Positions 1 through 8,156 of a DNA stretch of 62,533 nt are shown piece after piece; position 1 is the stretch's first letter; every line of letters begins with the position of its first letter. The notes under the pieces were generated by a model. The model saw only the letters and a list, made by a program, of their open reading frames with translations. It made no database searches and had not been told where the DNA came from. The DNA is from Anaerolineae bacterium (GTDB lineage Bacteria > Chloroflexota > Anaerolineae > Aggregatilineales > Phototrophicaceae): NCBI GenBank assembly GCA_025454525.1, contig JALOOG010000055.1, positions 1-62,533 on the forward strand. The letters are read 5' to 3'. Made by a program: the position numbers and the translations under genes.

Positions 1-10
1 GCAAAAGTGG

Positions 11-48
11 ACAAATGTTACGACTTTTTCGCTCATCTGTGCTAGGAT
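11..48 (+). promoter_or_regulatory. Dyad plus extended -10 promoter of element copy 1
   Basis: ACAAATG (11-17) and CATCTGT (34-40) form an imperfect inverted repeat around the conserved core. Immediately downstream TG-C-TAGGAT (40-48) fits an extended -10. The dyad occupies the -35/spacer region, where a repressor or spacer-bending activator would bind. The regulator is unknown. Confidence 0.5.
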
Positions 49-85
49 CACCCGTAGACGACGATCAGCATCAGGAGCATCAGCT

Positions 86-205
86 ATGACCTACGCTCAC
101 CCACACACTTCAAAATTTTTTAGTCCCACCTTCCAATCTTACAATCAAGCTAAACACGCCGCCGAAAAAAATTTTTTTCCTGCCGCCGCTGCATTAGTAG
201 TATGA
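86..205 (+). CDS. Small protein of element copy 1 (39 aa), unknown function
   Basis: ATG at 86 follows a Shine-Dalgarno AGGAG (72-76) at about 8 nt. The 39-codon frame ends at TGA 203-205. The C-terminal half contains FQSYNQAKHAAEKNFFPAAA, encoded by the block conserved between the elements. Copy 2 encodes a related string (FFQSND..DDAAEKFF) in the same frame but behind a stop. Copy 3 encodes SYRQAYDATAENF in a shifted frame. This is the only uninterrupted version in the window. I recognise no domain. It could equally be a non-coding element with a chance frame. Confidence 0.4.
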   Translation: MTYAHPHTSKFFSPTFQSYNQAKHAAEKNFFPAAAALVV

Positions 206-233
206 TCATAACACGTTGGATTTTCCCTTTTAC

Positions 234-262
234 ATGACGTGCCACGCGGATCTCGCTAAAAT
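234..262 (+). promoter_or_regulatory. Probable promoter of the dehydrogenase gene
   Basis: ATGACG (234-239) and TAAAAT (257-262) are separated by 17 bp, with a start site expected near 269. This lies downstream of element copy 1, so the dehydrogenase probably has its own promoter. Confidence 0.4.
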
Positions 263-300
263 AGCATCATCTGAATAGAGTTTTTTAGGGAGCGATTTTT

Positions 301-1134
301 ATGGGCAAGTTAGACGGCAAGGTCGCAGTGATCACAGGCGGCGCAAGTGGGATCGGGGAAGGCGCGGTGCGTTTATTTGTGCAAGAAGGCGCACGCGTGA
401 TCTTCGGCGATCTGCAAGCGGACAAAGGGGCGCGATTATCGGCGGAATTAGACGACAATGCGACCTTTCTCCGCGCTGATGTGACCCAAGCGGAACAAGT
501 GAAGGCACTCATAGACCTTGCAGTGCAAAAATACGGGCGTTTAGATTGCATCTTTAACAATGCGGGTGTGCCAGGGCCGGTCAGTGGTCTACTCGATAAC
601 GAAGTCAGCGACTTTGATCATACCGTGGCCGTGATGTTACGCGGGGTGTTTTTGGGCATGAAATACGCCGCGCAAGTCATGGTTGAACAACGCTCCGGCA
701 GCATCATCAATACGGCCAGTGTGGCCGGTATCGAAGCGGGCCACGCCGGACATATCTACACGGGCGTAAAACATGGCGTGATCGGTTTAACCCGTTCAGT
801 GGCCCTAGAATTAGGCGAACACAATGTGCGTGTCAACGCCATTTGCCCCGGTGGGATCGCGACTCCGATCTTTGCGCGCGGGTTCGGCATGGAGATCGCG
901 GCGGCTGATGCAACTGTCGATAAGGTGAAACAAATCCTACAAACTGTGCAAGCGATCCCCCGCGCCGGAATGCCGGAGGACATCGCGAAGGCCGCGGTCT
1001 GGTTAGCCAGTGACGACTCGACTTTTGTGAATGGTCATGCGTTGGTGGTAGACGGCGGCCTCACGGCGGGTAACGGCCGCTGGTCAAAGATGCAAGAACT
1101 CGGAATGCAATTGCTGATGAACTTCAGCAGTTAG
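301..1134 (+). CDS. Short-chain dehydrogenase/reductase (SDR) family oxidoreductase
   Basis: A 277-aa classical SDR, a cytosolic NAD(P)-dependent oxidoreductase. The Rossmann glycine motif TGGASGIG is at residues 12-19 and NNAG at 86-89. The catalytic residues are Ser140 (in INTAS), Tyr153 and Lys157 (YTGVK). Asp37 at the end of beta-2 (FGDLQ) suggests NAD(H) preference, an inference from the family rule. The tail (about residues 255-277, with a Met-rich end) is slightly longer than in FabG-type enzymes. The start is supported by AGGGAG about 8 nt upstream. It is monocistronic, next to a repeat element. The substrate cannot be told from sequence; 'FabG' would be an over-call. Confidence 0.9.
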   Translation: MGKLDGKVAVITGGASGIGEGAVRLFVQEGARVIFGDLQADKGARLSAELDDNATFLRADVTQAEQVKALIDLAVQKYGRLDCIFNNAGVPGPVSGLLDNEVSDFDHTVAVMLRGVFLGMKYAAQVMVEQRSGSIINTASVAGIEAGHAGHIYTGVKHGVIGLTRSVALELGEHNVRVNAICPGGIATPIFARGFGMEIAAADATVDKVKQILQTVQAIPRAGMPEDIAKAAVWLASDDSTFVNGHALVVDGGLTAGNGRWSKMQELGMQLLMNFSS

Positions 1135-1210
1135 CATTCATCGGCGCTTCATGTCACGCTTAATCAATCGGATTACGGTGATCATCAGAGAATGTGAAGG
1201 AGATCCCCCG

Positions 1211-1363
1211 ATGCAAGGATTAGGCCTCACAGTGGGACTCGGCGCGTTATTCGGCGCGCTGTTTGGGCGGGCGTTTGGCAATTGGCTACTCGGTGCGGCT
1301 TTCGGCGCGGGAGTCAGCCTTGGCATTCGCATCACCATTCGGGAAAACACCGAAACGCTCTAG
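1211..1363 (+). CDS. Small glycine-zipper membrane protein (50 aa), unknown
   Basis: A strong Shine-Dalgarno AAGGAG sits about 8 nt before ATG 1211. An in-frame upstream ATG at 1151 has no ribosome-binding site, so I prefer the shorter form. The product is almost entirely a glycine-rich hydrophobic helix pair with GxxxG spacing (GLGALFGALFGRAFG), ending in a polar tail. Such glycine-zipper peptides insert into membranes. It follows the dehydrogenase by 76 bp and precedes a hairpin terminator. The function is not known. Confidence 0.6.
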   Translation: MQGLGLTVGLGALFGALFGRAFGNWLLGAAFGAGVSLGIRITIRENTETL

Positions 1364-1371
1364 GTGAAAAC

Positions 1372-1394
1372 GGGCGCAGCGTTAACCTGCGCCC
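1372..1394. terminator. Bidirectional hairpin between convergent genes
   Basis: GGGCGCAG (1372-1379) pairs with CTGCGCCC (1387-1394) between the convergent ends at 1363 and 1402. There is no long T tract, so termination strength is uncertain. Confidence 0.5.
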
Positions 1395-1401
1395 CTGTAC
1401 C

Positions 1402-2535
1402 TTAATTCACCCAGCGCGGGTTAAAACCATCCAACACGACCCGCCGTAGCGCTCCGGTTTCCATCTGATACACCCAGATCTCCGGGGTGGTGTCCGCAGT
1501 GGTGCCTTGCACCAAGAAGCGATGAATCGCTAACCATTCTCCGGTCTGATCCCACCCCGGTGAACTGTGTTGATAATTGGGATCAAAGATCAGCGGAGTC
1601 GCTTGTTGCGTGTTCACATCCACCATGTAGAGTTGATAACCGCGTGTATAGCGTTCGCCCATATATTGTCGGGTGATCACCACACGCGCTCCGTCCGGAT
1701 GCCATGCCACATTGAGGTCTTCGACATCATCCGCGTCTTCCGGCGTGAGTGATCCAAAATCACCCGTTTCAAGGTTAGCAAGGCGTAATACCGCATGGGG
1801 CAACGTCCCCATTACCAATTCCGGGAAGGCGATCCACGTCCCATCGGGGGATAACGCGCCCACCGTACCATTTCCGGCGGGGATTGCTTGCACACGGCGC
1901 AATTCATCGGTTTGATCAAAATTATAGATCAAGATGCTTTGGGTAGCGGAGTCATAGAGCGCCAGTCGCCCACCATCCCCTGACCATTGCGGCTGTGATC
2001 CCAACACTTGCGACTCCTGAAACAGCGGAAATGTGGTGGGCGGATCCACGGCCAGATCCATCAACCAGATCCGCGGGGGACTGGGTGGGACTCCTAACGC
2101 GCTATTGAGTTCACTTCGCTGATAGGCGATCACCTTACCATCGGCCCGCCATGCCGGAGTCGTGCAGTACGCATCCGACCCGGTGCAATCGGTCAGTTGA
2201 CGGCGATTCCCAGATTGCAGATCTAACAAGAAGATCTCCGGGATCCCGTTATCCATGATCTCCGCATAGGCTAACCATCGCCCATCGGCGCTGACTCCGA
2301 AGTCGTAGACGTTGTTCTCCGAAAAGGTCACTTGTTGCGGGGTCGCATTGTCCACGGTGGGATCGACGATCCAGACATTTTGCGGCCCACGCACCGGCCC
2401 CAGATAAGCGATCCGCGGCCCCGGATCACGCCGTTGCGCGATCAAAAAGGTGACACCGATCAAAGCGATCAAGATCAAAATCACGCCACCCGCGATCAGC
2501 TCAAAACGTGAAAATCGGCTCATGAGTCGGCTCAC
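1402..2535 (-). CDS. Membrane-anchored PD40/TolB-like beta-propeller protein
   Basis: A 377-aa protein with one N-terminal membrane helix (about residues 11-33, FELIAGGVILILIALIGVTF), so the rest is predicted outside the membrane. The body repeats the WD40-like PD40 pattern (SxDGRWLAYAE, WRADGKVIAYQ, SPDGTWIAFPE, HPDGARVVITR), as in TolB-type propellers. GTG 2535 overlaps the stop of the upstream gene (GTGA), suggesting translational coupling. An in-frame ATG at 2523 is an alternative start. It is the third gene of a minus-strand run behind the YcgR/YcgQ-type pair. Its binding partner is unknown. Confidence 0.8.
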   Translation of the reverse strand: MSRLMSRFSRFELIAGGVILILIALIGVTFLIAQRRDPGPRIAYLGPVRGPQNVWIVDPTVDNATPQQVTFSENNVYDFGVSADGRWLAYAEIMDNGIPEIFLLDLQSGNRRQLTDCTGSDAYCTTPAWRADGKVIAYQRSELNSALGVPPSPPRIWLMDLAVDPPTTFPLFQESQVLGSQPQWSGDGGRLALYDSATQSILIYNFDQTDELRRVQAIPAGNGTVGALSPDGTWIAFPELVMGTLPHAVLRLANLETGDFGSLTPEDADDVEDLNVAWHPDGARVVITRQYMGERYTRGYQLYMVDVNTQQATPLIFDPNYQHSSPGWDQTGEWLAIHRFLVQGTTADTTPEIWVYQMETGALRRVVLDGFNPRWVN

Positions 2536-3269
2536 GGATAGAGATACGGGTGATCAGGTTGTTCGATCTGGGCGACGGTTTGCGCCTGTAAGATCGGGGT
2601 TTTCTCGGTGCGGAACAGACCCGCCTCAAAATCCCCGCGGATCTCCACCCAACCGCCTTCAGGTAGTGTGGTTTGATCCGCCCAATACACTGGCAACCCG
2701 ATCGGGAGCGCATCCGCGACGCAACAGCTCACCGTGAAGCGTGCCACGATGAAATGATTCTCTGGGAAGTCCGGTTCACGATAGACAAAGCCGATCACAT
2801 TAGCGGGTTGTCCGTCAAAGCTGGCCGGCAGATCGGTTTGAGCGAACACCCGCAACCAATCTAACACGTTGCGTTGTAACGGGTCTTTGGCCACAATCGC
2901 GGCCGCTCCCACATTGACTCCGGTTAGATTGATACTCCCGTTGATCGCATCTACGCCCAACGGACGCGAAGGAATCAACGTCCCTAACAGCAAGGGGAAA
3001 GCCACGATCGCGATCACGCCCCAACCGACGGGCTGATGTTCTGGAACACGGTGATAATGGCGCAACTGGAGATAGGTCGCTGCGCCCAACAAGACAAACA
3101 AGATCGCGGCCACATACGATAACCAAGCGAAACGCTCATTCACATAGTTGGTTAAGTTACCGCTCGAAATGTTATAGGTGAAATAGGCAGCTAAGCCAAA
3201 CTGCACGATCAGCTTTGCCCATTGTTGTAACTCCACTTTCGGGGGAGCTTGTTCTAAAGTTGTTTCCAT
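2532..3269 (-). CDS. TIGR03943/DUF1980 family protein (YcgQ-like permease partner)
   Basis: About 245 aa, with two to three N-terminal membrane helices (residues about 14-80) and a soluble C-terminal domain containing FIVARFTVSCCVADALPIG. That Cys-Cys segment is typical of the family, which is regularly encoded beside an UPF0718 permease. Here the permease ends 17 bp upstream of this start, supporting a two-component membrane complex. The substrate is unproven; in Bacillus the ycgRQ pair has been linked to metal homeostasis. I chose ATG 3269 (GAGG about 11 nt upstream); TTG 3278 is an alternative. Confidence 0.75.
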   Translation of the reverse strand: METTLEQAPPKVELQQWAKLIVQFGLAAYFTYNISSGNLTNYVNERFAWLSYVAAILFVLLGAATYLQLRHYHRVPEHQPVGWGVIAIVAFPLLLGTLIPSRPLGVDAINGSINLTGVNVGAAAIVAKDPLQRNVLDWLRVFAQTDLPASFDGQPANVIGFVYREPDFPENHFIVARFTVSCCVADALPIGLPVYWADQTTLPEGGWVEIRGDFEAGLFRTEKTPILQAQTVAQIEQPDHPYLYP

Positions 3270-3285
3270 TGATCCCAATACCTCT

Positions 3286-4299
3286 TTAATATTGCATCAA
3301 CAGGTTGATCCAAACACCGATCAACAGCGTCATCAGGAACGGCAACACGATCAAAAATAACACGGTGCGACGTTTAAACACACCTGCAAACATGATCGTA
3401 CTCTTGACATCGATCATCGGCCCAAATGTCAAAAATGAGAGGATCGATCCGGTGGTAAAGGTGTTCACAAATGACAACGCCAGAAACGAGTCTACCGTGG
3501 AACACACGCTTAACACAAACGCCAGCACTTGCATCACGATCACCGAGACAAATACACCTGAACCCACCGTTAACAATTGCTCTTGCGAAACGAGGGTCTG
3601 CATCAGCGCGGCTAACAACGTGCCGATCACCAGATAACGTCCCATGTCAAAAAATTCATTACTCCCAACGCTTAACGCCCGAATAAAACGCGACCCTCGC
3701 ACCGGAGCATCTGTGATTGGCGTGCCACTTCCCCCGGTCACTGGGGCAAATGAGACCGGTAACAAGACATCTTGCGGGCGGGCGGAAAGCGCAAACACGA
3801 TCCCAACGGCGATCGCTACGATCGCGGTGATCACAAAACGACCGATCAACACCGGCCCCATGCCAAACGCGATATAGGTGCTGACTAATACGATCGGATT
3901 CATCACCGGGGCCGCTAACAAAAAGGCCACACCGACAGACATCGGTAGCCCCTTCATGAACAGGCGGCGTGTGACGGGGACGACTCCACACTCACACACC
4001 GGAAAAGCAAAGCCTAAAAACGCACCGCTCACCGTGCCTAACACTGGATGACGTGGGATTAAACGCACGATGTCTTCTTTGCTGACATACACTTCGATCA
4101 AGCCAGAGACAAACGCACCCATCAGCAAAAAAGGTGCAGCCTCAATAAAAATCCCTAGAAAGCGGGTGCTAAACGTCTGTAAGGCGATCACCGGGTCTTG
4201 TCCACTGCTGATCACCAAACTGAAACCGACGATCATCACGCTGATTAACGCGATCATCAGCAAGGCGTTTCGCACATCCGGTTGAACAGGTTGTTTCAT
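3286..4299 (-). CDS. UPF0718/DUF318 permease (YcgR-like)
   Basis: A 337-aa integral membrane protein with about eight helices. The family signature FPVCECGVVPVTRRL follows the second helix pair, and LLAAPVMNPIVL follows it. UPF0718 permeases include arsenical and metal-related exporters. The adjacent TIGR03943 partner makes a YcgR/YcgQ-type complex the best reading. It is the first gene of the minus-strand operon 4299-1402. No Zur-like operator is obvious to me upstream. The transported substrate is not determinable here. Confidence 0.8.
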   Translation of the reverse strand: MKQPVQPDVRNALLMIALISVMIVGFSLVISSGQDPVIALQTFSTRFLGIFIEAAPFLLMGAFVSGLIEVYVSKEDIVRLIPRHPVLGTVSGAFLGFAFPVCECGVVPVTRRLFMKGLPMSVGVAFLLAAPVMNPIVLVSTYIAFGMGPVLIGRFVITAIVAIAVGIVFALSARPQDVLLPVSFAPVTGGSGTPITDAPVRGSRFIRALSVGSNEFFDMGRYLVIGTLLAALMQTLVSQEQLLTVGSGVFVSVIVMQVLAFVLSVCSTVDSFLALSFVNTFTTGSILSFLTFGPMIDVKSTIMFAGVFKRRTVLFLIVLPFLMTLLIGVWINLLMQY

Positions 4300-4481
4300 A
4301 CGATCATACTCAATTCACTCACCATTTGATCCTGATCTTAACATGACCTGCCTTGAGGTAAAAGCCTCTAACCAACGGAGATACACACACAAACCCTTCA
4401 CCCTTTACCTCATCTTCGTGCGATGTGGGTAGATCTAACGCAATCCATACCAGATGCAGACGGTTTCGGGCGGGTATAGAG

Positions 4482-4510
4482 TTGCGTTGGATCGCGTCCG
4501 ACTATATACT
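4482..4510 (+). promoter_or_regulatory. Promoter of the cyclase-kinase operon
   Basis: TTGCGT (4482-4487), a 17-bp spacer and TATACT (4505-4510) predict transcription from about 4517. This rules against the in-frame ATG at 4454 and supports ATG 4547 as the start of the first cyclase gene. Confidence 0.6.
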
Positions 4511-4546
4511 ACCTCAATATTTAGTCTGTGGTTGAGAATACTGGTC

Positions 4547-6292
4547 ATGTCCGATCCATCAGCGCTCCAAACAACGATTTTAACGGAACTCCGACAGTTG
4601 AAAACGCTCCTAGAGGAGATCTCGGCCTCGTTGCAAAGCCAACGGGAGATCCTAAAAGTCCGCAACATCACCTTACCACCGATGACTTTTTCGACGTTAA
4701 ACTCGTTAGTCACCGAACTGGATAAACTGGATAAAAAAGTGATCAACGAACAGACCGAGATCGGGCAGTTACGCTCACTGGCCGATAATGCTGCGATGAT
4801 CAATTCAACCTTCGACCTTGATCTGGTCTTAAGTAACGCCATGGAAGTGGTGATCAGCCTCACCCAAGCCGAACGAGGCTATATTATCCTGAAAAATGAG
4901 ATCAGCGGTGAAGTTGAATTTCGCGTAAAGCGTGAAAATGAAGTCGCCCAACGCGGTAGCGCTCATTCCACCGCCCCCCAGATCAGTATGAGTGTGGTCA
5001 ATGAGGTACTAAACTCCGGTACGCCGCTGTTGACCGATAATGCTTATAAAGATGAACGTTGGCAAGGAAACGCAAGTGTGGCGGCGTTCTCTTTACGGTC
5101 GGTGTTATGCGTACCCCTCAAATATAAAGATGAAGTATTGGGCGCGGTGTATGTCGATAATCGTATTCGAGCGGGCGTGTTTGAGCAACGCGAACGCAAT
5201 CTGTTGACCGCTTTTGCCAATCAAGTCGCGGTCGCGATCGCGAATGCGCGTTTGTTTCAACGGATTCAAACCTCGCTTCAAGAGATCCTTCAGATGAAAG
5301 AACTCACGGATAACGTGTTTGCATCGATCGGTAGCGGTGTGATCACCACCGATGCCAACAATTTGATCACCACGTTTAATCAAGCGGCTTGTCAGATCCT
5401 AGAAAAAGAACATGATGCTGTGATCGGCCAACCGTTAAATCAGGTGTTAGAAGTGGCGGCCGATCTAGACGAGATCTTGCAACAAGCGCAGCAAGAATCC
5501 AACCTTATTATTGAAACCGAGTTCAGCGTGTCGAAAAATCGGCGGGTCGTGGCGAATATGAAATTTTCGCCGTTGCGCGATGCCAATCTCAACACACAAG
5601 GCGTAGCGATCGTGTTAGACGACCTCACCCAACAACGCGAACGCGATGAAATGCTCAATGTGATGCAACGGTATCTTCCACCCGCCTTGATCGAAAATAT
5701 TCATTCGATCGCCGGATTAGATTTAGGCGGCGAACGGCGCGAAGTCACCTGTATTTTTGCCGAAGCCGGATCGGTTGGCACATTCGCAAAAGGCTTACCC
5801 CCGCAACAGATCATGGAAATGGTCAATGCGTATCTGGCCACCGCCACCGAGGCGATCCATACGGTGCAAGGCGTGATCGATAAGTACATGGGTACTGATG
5901 TGATGGCCTTGTTTAACTCGCAATTGAACCCGATGGAAGATCACGCGGCCCGGGCCGTTGAAGCGGCGCTCTTGATGCGTGAAGGCTTTATCCAGTTGTA
6001 TCGTAAATTAGGGATTGACCCGAATCCACATTATTACCGGATCGGGGTGCATACCGGTGTAGCGACGCTTGGCAATGTGGGGAGCATCATCCGGCGTGAT
6101 TTTACCGCGATCGGCGACACGATCAACTTGTCCAAACGCTTACAAGAAAATGCAAAATATGGCCAGATCATCATCAGCGAGGATACCCGCCAACTGCTTC
6201 AAAATGCGCCTATCCGCTTGGTAGAATTAGAGCCGTTGCAAGTGAAGGGACGGCAGCAGCACACCCGCGTATACGAAATATTTAGGGTATAA
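4547..6292 (+). CDS. GAF-PAS-class III cyclase protein lacking metal-binding aspartates
   Basis: A 581-aa cytosolic protein with an N-terminal coiled coil (about 5-80), GAF domain (about 90-235), PAS domain (about 250-365) and class III nucleotide cyclase domain (about 395-575). In the cyclase domain both metal positions are altered: FAEAGS (Glu406 for the first Asp) and KYMGTDV (Thr450 for the second Asp). The other half of the site is canonical: DFTAIGDTINLSKRL with Thr520, Asn527 and Arg531. It probably cannot make a normal homodimeric active site. The next gene, 5 bp downstream, has the reciprocal pattern, so I infer a heterodimer. GAF/PAS input ligands are unknown. The start was chosen from the promoter position. 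Confidence 0.85.
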   Translation: MSDPSALQTTILTELRQLKTLLEEISASLQSQREILKVRNITLPPMTFSTLNSLVTELDKLDKKVINEQTEIGQLRSLADNAAMINSTFDLDLVLSNAMEVVISLTQAERGYIILKNEISGEVEFRVKRENEVAQRGSAHSTAPQISMSVVNEVLNSGTPLLTDNAYKDERWQGNASVAAFSLRSVLCVPLKYKDEVLGAVYVDNRIRAGVFEQRERNLLTAFANQVAVAIANARLFQRIQTSLQEILQMKELTDNVFASIGSGVITTDANNLITTFNQAACQILEKEHDAVIGQPLNQVLEVAADLDEILQQAQQESNLIIETEFSVSKNRRVVANMKFSPLRDANLNTQGVAIVLDDLTQQRERDEMLNVMQRYLPPALIENIHSIAGLDLGGERREVTCIFAEAGSVGTFAKGLPPQQIMEMVNAYLATATEAIHTVQGVIDKYMGTDVMALFNSQLNPMEDHAARAVEAALLMREGFIQLYRKLGIDPNPHYYRIGVHTGVATLGNVGSIIRRDFTAIGDTINLSKRLQENAKYGQIIISEDTRQLLQNAPIRLVELEPLQVKGRQQHTRVYEIFRV

Positions 6293-6297
6293 TCATT

Positions 6298-8154
6298 ATG
6301 ACGATTAACCAAACTGATCGAATCCCTTTATCCGACGGTGGATCGAATGAACCAACGTCCCAAGAGCAGGTGCGCCAATTGGTGCGGCGGGTAGAAGACC
6401 TTGCCGAATTATTACGTTCTCAACAAGAGCAATTGCGTAAACGTGGGATGAACCTGCCCTCCGGTTCCTTGGATGGCCTCAAAAGTCTGAAAAACCGTCT
6501 AGAAACTCTCGCGAAACAATTGGTTACCACCAGCGTTGAACTCAAAACGCTTCGCGCTTTGGCAGAGATCACCTCGCTGATCACCTCAACCTTAGACACC
6601 GAACAGATCTTGAATCAGGTGATGGACACCGTGATCCAATTGACCGGGGCAGAACGCGGTTATATCGTGATGAAAAACCGCGCAACCGGACAATTTGACC
6701 GTTTTGAAGTCGCACGCGGTTTAGACAAAGAACAATTAGCTAATAACAGCGAGGACGGCAAACGCGGCGATTTTATTGTGAGTAAATCGATCGTGGCCGA
6801 TGTGGCCGCAACTGGACAACCGATCATCACCGATAACGCCAGCCATGATAGCCGCTATCAACAACGGCAAAGCATTGTCGCCTATGCGTTGCGAAGTATC
6901 ATGGCCGTCCCGTTGAAGGTGCGCGATGAGGTGATCGGGGTGGTGTACTGTGATAATCGGATCTTGGCGGGCTTGTTCCAAGAACACGATCGCGATATGT
7001 TAACCGCTTTTGCCAATCAAGCGGCCGTGGCGATCGAAAATGCCCGCTTGTTCCAAGAAGCCCGGATGCAATTGGAGCAGGTGAAAAAATTACGCGATCT
7101 AATGGACAACATCTTCAATTCCATTCTAAGCGGCGTGATCACCACCGATCAACAATATAACGTGACTGGGTTTAATAGCGCAGCATCCAAGATCTTACAC
7201 TTTGATCAAGATATGACTGGAATGCCGTTACAAGCAGTGCTACCCGTGATGCCAGATGACTTTTACCCCAAGTTGAAACAAGTCCAAAGAAACGATCAAC
7301 AACTGCTCATTGAGGCGAACCCGATCGTCAATACCAGTGGGCGGCGTTATTGGAACATCACCGCAAGCGTGTTACATAACGTGCGTGGCGCGGCGCAAGG
7401 GTTAGCGTTGATGTTGGATGACCTCACCGAACAAAAAGAACGCGAGTCGCAATTGGCCGAGATCGGCCGTTACTTGCCGACCGCGTTGGTAAAGAATATT
7501 CGTAGCATTGATGACGTGAACATCGGCACGCAAGAGCGCGAGATCACCGTGATCTTTGCCGATGTGCGGGGGTTTACTAGCTTTAGTGAGCGACTCGAAC
7601 CCGAAACCTTGATGCAGGTGATCAACAAATATTTGAGTGTTGCCAGTGACGCGATCAACTTGTATGAGGGGATCGTCGATAAATATATGGGCGATGCGGT
7701 CACGGGTTTGTTTAACACCCAACTGAACCCGCAACACGATCATGCGGTGCGGGCGGTGCAAGCGGCCCTAAGCGTCTTGGTGGATCTCTTTGCGCTCCAT
7801 GAAGTATTACCCGAAGAACAATGCTTATTTTATGGGATCGGCATTCACACCGGAAGCGCGGTATTAGGGAATGTGGGCAGCCGCGATCGTAAAGAGTTTG
7901 CCGCGTTGGGGGATGCACCCGAAATCAGCAAGATCCTACAGGAAAATGCCCGCGGCGATGTGATCATCAGTGAAGCAACCTATGAACAGGTGCGTGATCT
8001 GTTTGAATGTGAGCAGATCGAATTGACCAAAACCAAAGGCCGCACCGATCTGAAGATTGGTTATCGCGTCTTACGCCGCAAAAAAGGCCGCGCTACCACC
8101 AATCTGTTTATCGATCCTGAACTGGCAGAGTTACTTAAGGGGTTAGATACCTAA
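6298..8154 (+). CDS. GAF-PAS-class III cyclase protein lacking the Asn/Arg pair
   Basis: A 618-aa paralogue of the preceding gene with the same layout: coiled coil (about 20-90), GAF (about 98-255), PAS (about 268-380) and class III cyclase domain (about 412-592). Both metal aspartates are present, Asp422 (FADVRGFTSF) and Asp466 (DKYMGDAV). The substrate and transition-state segment is degenerate: EFAALGDAPEISKIL has Ala535 for Thr/Asp, Glu542 for Asn and Ile546 for Arg. It matches a C1-type half, and the upstream gene a C2-type half, as in mammalian adenylyl cyclases. The product (cAMP or cGMP) is not certain. It is co-transcribed with the kinase that starts 2 bp after its stop. Confidence 0.85.
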   Translation: MTINQTDRIPLSDGGSNEPTSQEQVRQLVRRVEDLAELLRSQQEQLRKRGMNLPSGSLDGLKSLKNRLETLAKQLVTTSVELKTLRALAEITSLITSTLDTEQILNQVMDTVIQLTGAERGYIVMKNRATGQFDRFEVARGLDKEQLANNSEDGKRGDFIVSKSIVADVAATGQPIITDNASHDSRYQQRQSIVAYALRSIMAVPLKVRDEVIGVVYCDNRILAGLFQEHDRDMLTAFANQAAVAIENARLFQEARMQLEQVKKLRDLMDNIFNSILSGVITTDQQYNVTGFNSAASKILHFDQDMTGMPLQAVLPVMPDDFYPKLKQVQRNDQQLLIEANPIVNTSGRRYWNITASVLHNVRGAAQGLALMLDDLTEQKERESQLAEIGRYLPTALVKNIRSIDDVNIGTQEREITVIFADVRGFTSFSERLEPETLMQVINKYLSVASDAINLYEGIVDKYMGDAVTGLFNTQLNPQHDHAVRAVQAALSVLVDLFALHEVLPEEQCLFYGIGIHTGSAVLGNVGSRDRKEFAALGDAPEISKILQENARGDVIISEATYEQVRDLFECEQIELTKTKGRTDLKIGYRVLRRKKGRATTNLFIDPELAELLKGLDT

Positions 8155-8156
8155 AG

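Larger units (their letters stand above)
1..205 (+). repeat. Dispersed ~200-bp element, copy 1
   Basis: First of four related elements (others at 15003, 31757 and 38893). All share, in order: a dyad with a conserved TTACGACTTTTTCGCTCAT core, an extended -10 promoter, a Shine-Dalgarno site with ATG, and a 3' block reading roughly ATCTTAC..TCAAGCT followed by GCCGCCGAAAA and a T run. Here the 3' block lies at about 135-189. The window begins exactly at the first conserved base, so the left end may be a contig break in a repeat. It lies upstream of, and on the same strand as, the dehydrogenase gene. Function is unknown. Confidence 0.75.

Noticed and set aside
4454-4546. Longer N terminus for the first cyclase protein
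   Set aside because: It would start upstream of the predicted promoter and has no ribosome-binding site. The extra residues do not align with the paralogue.
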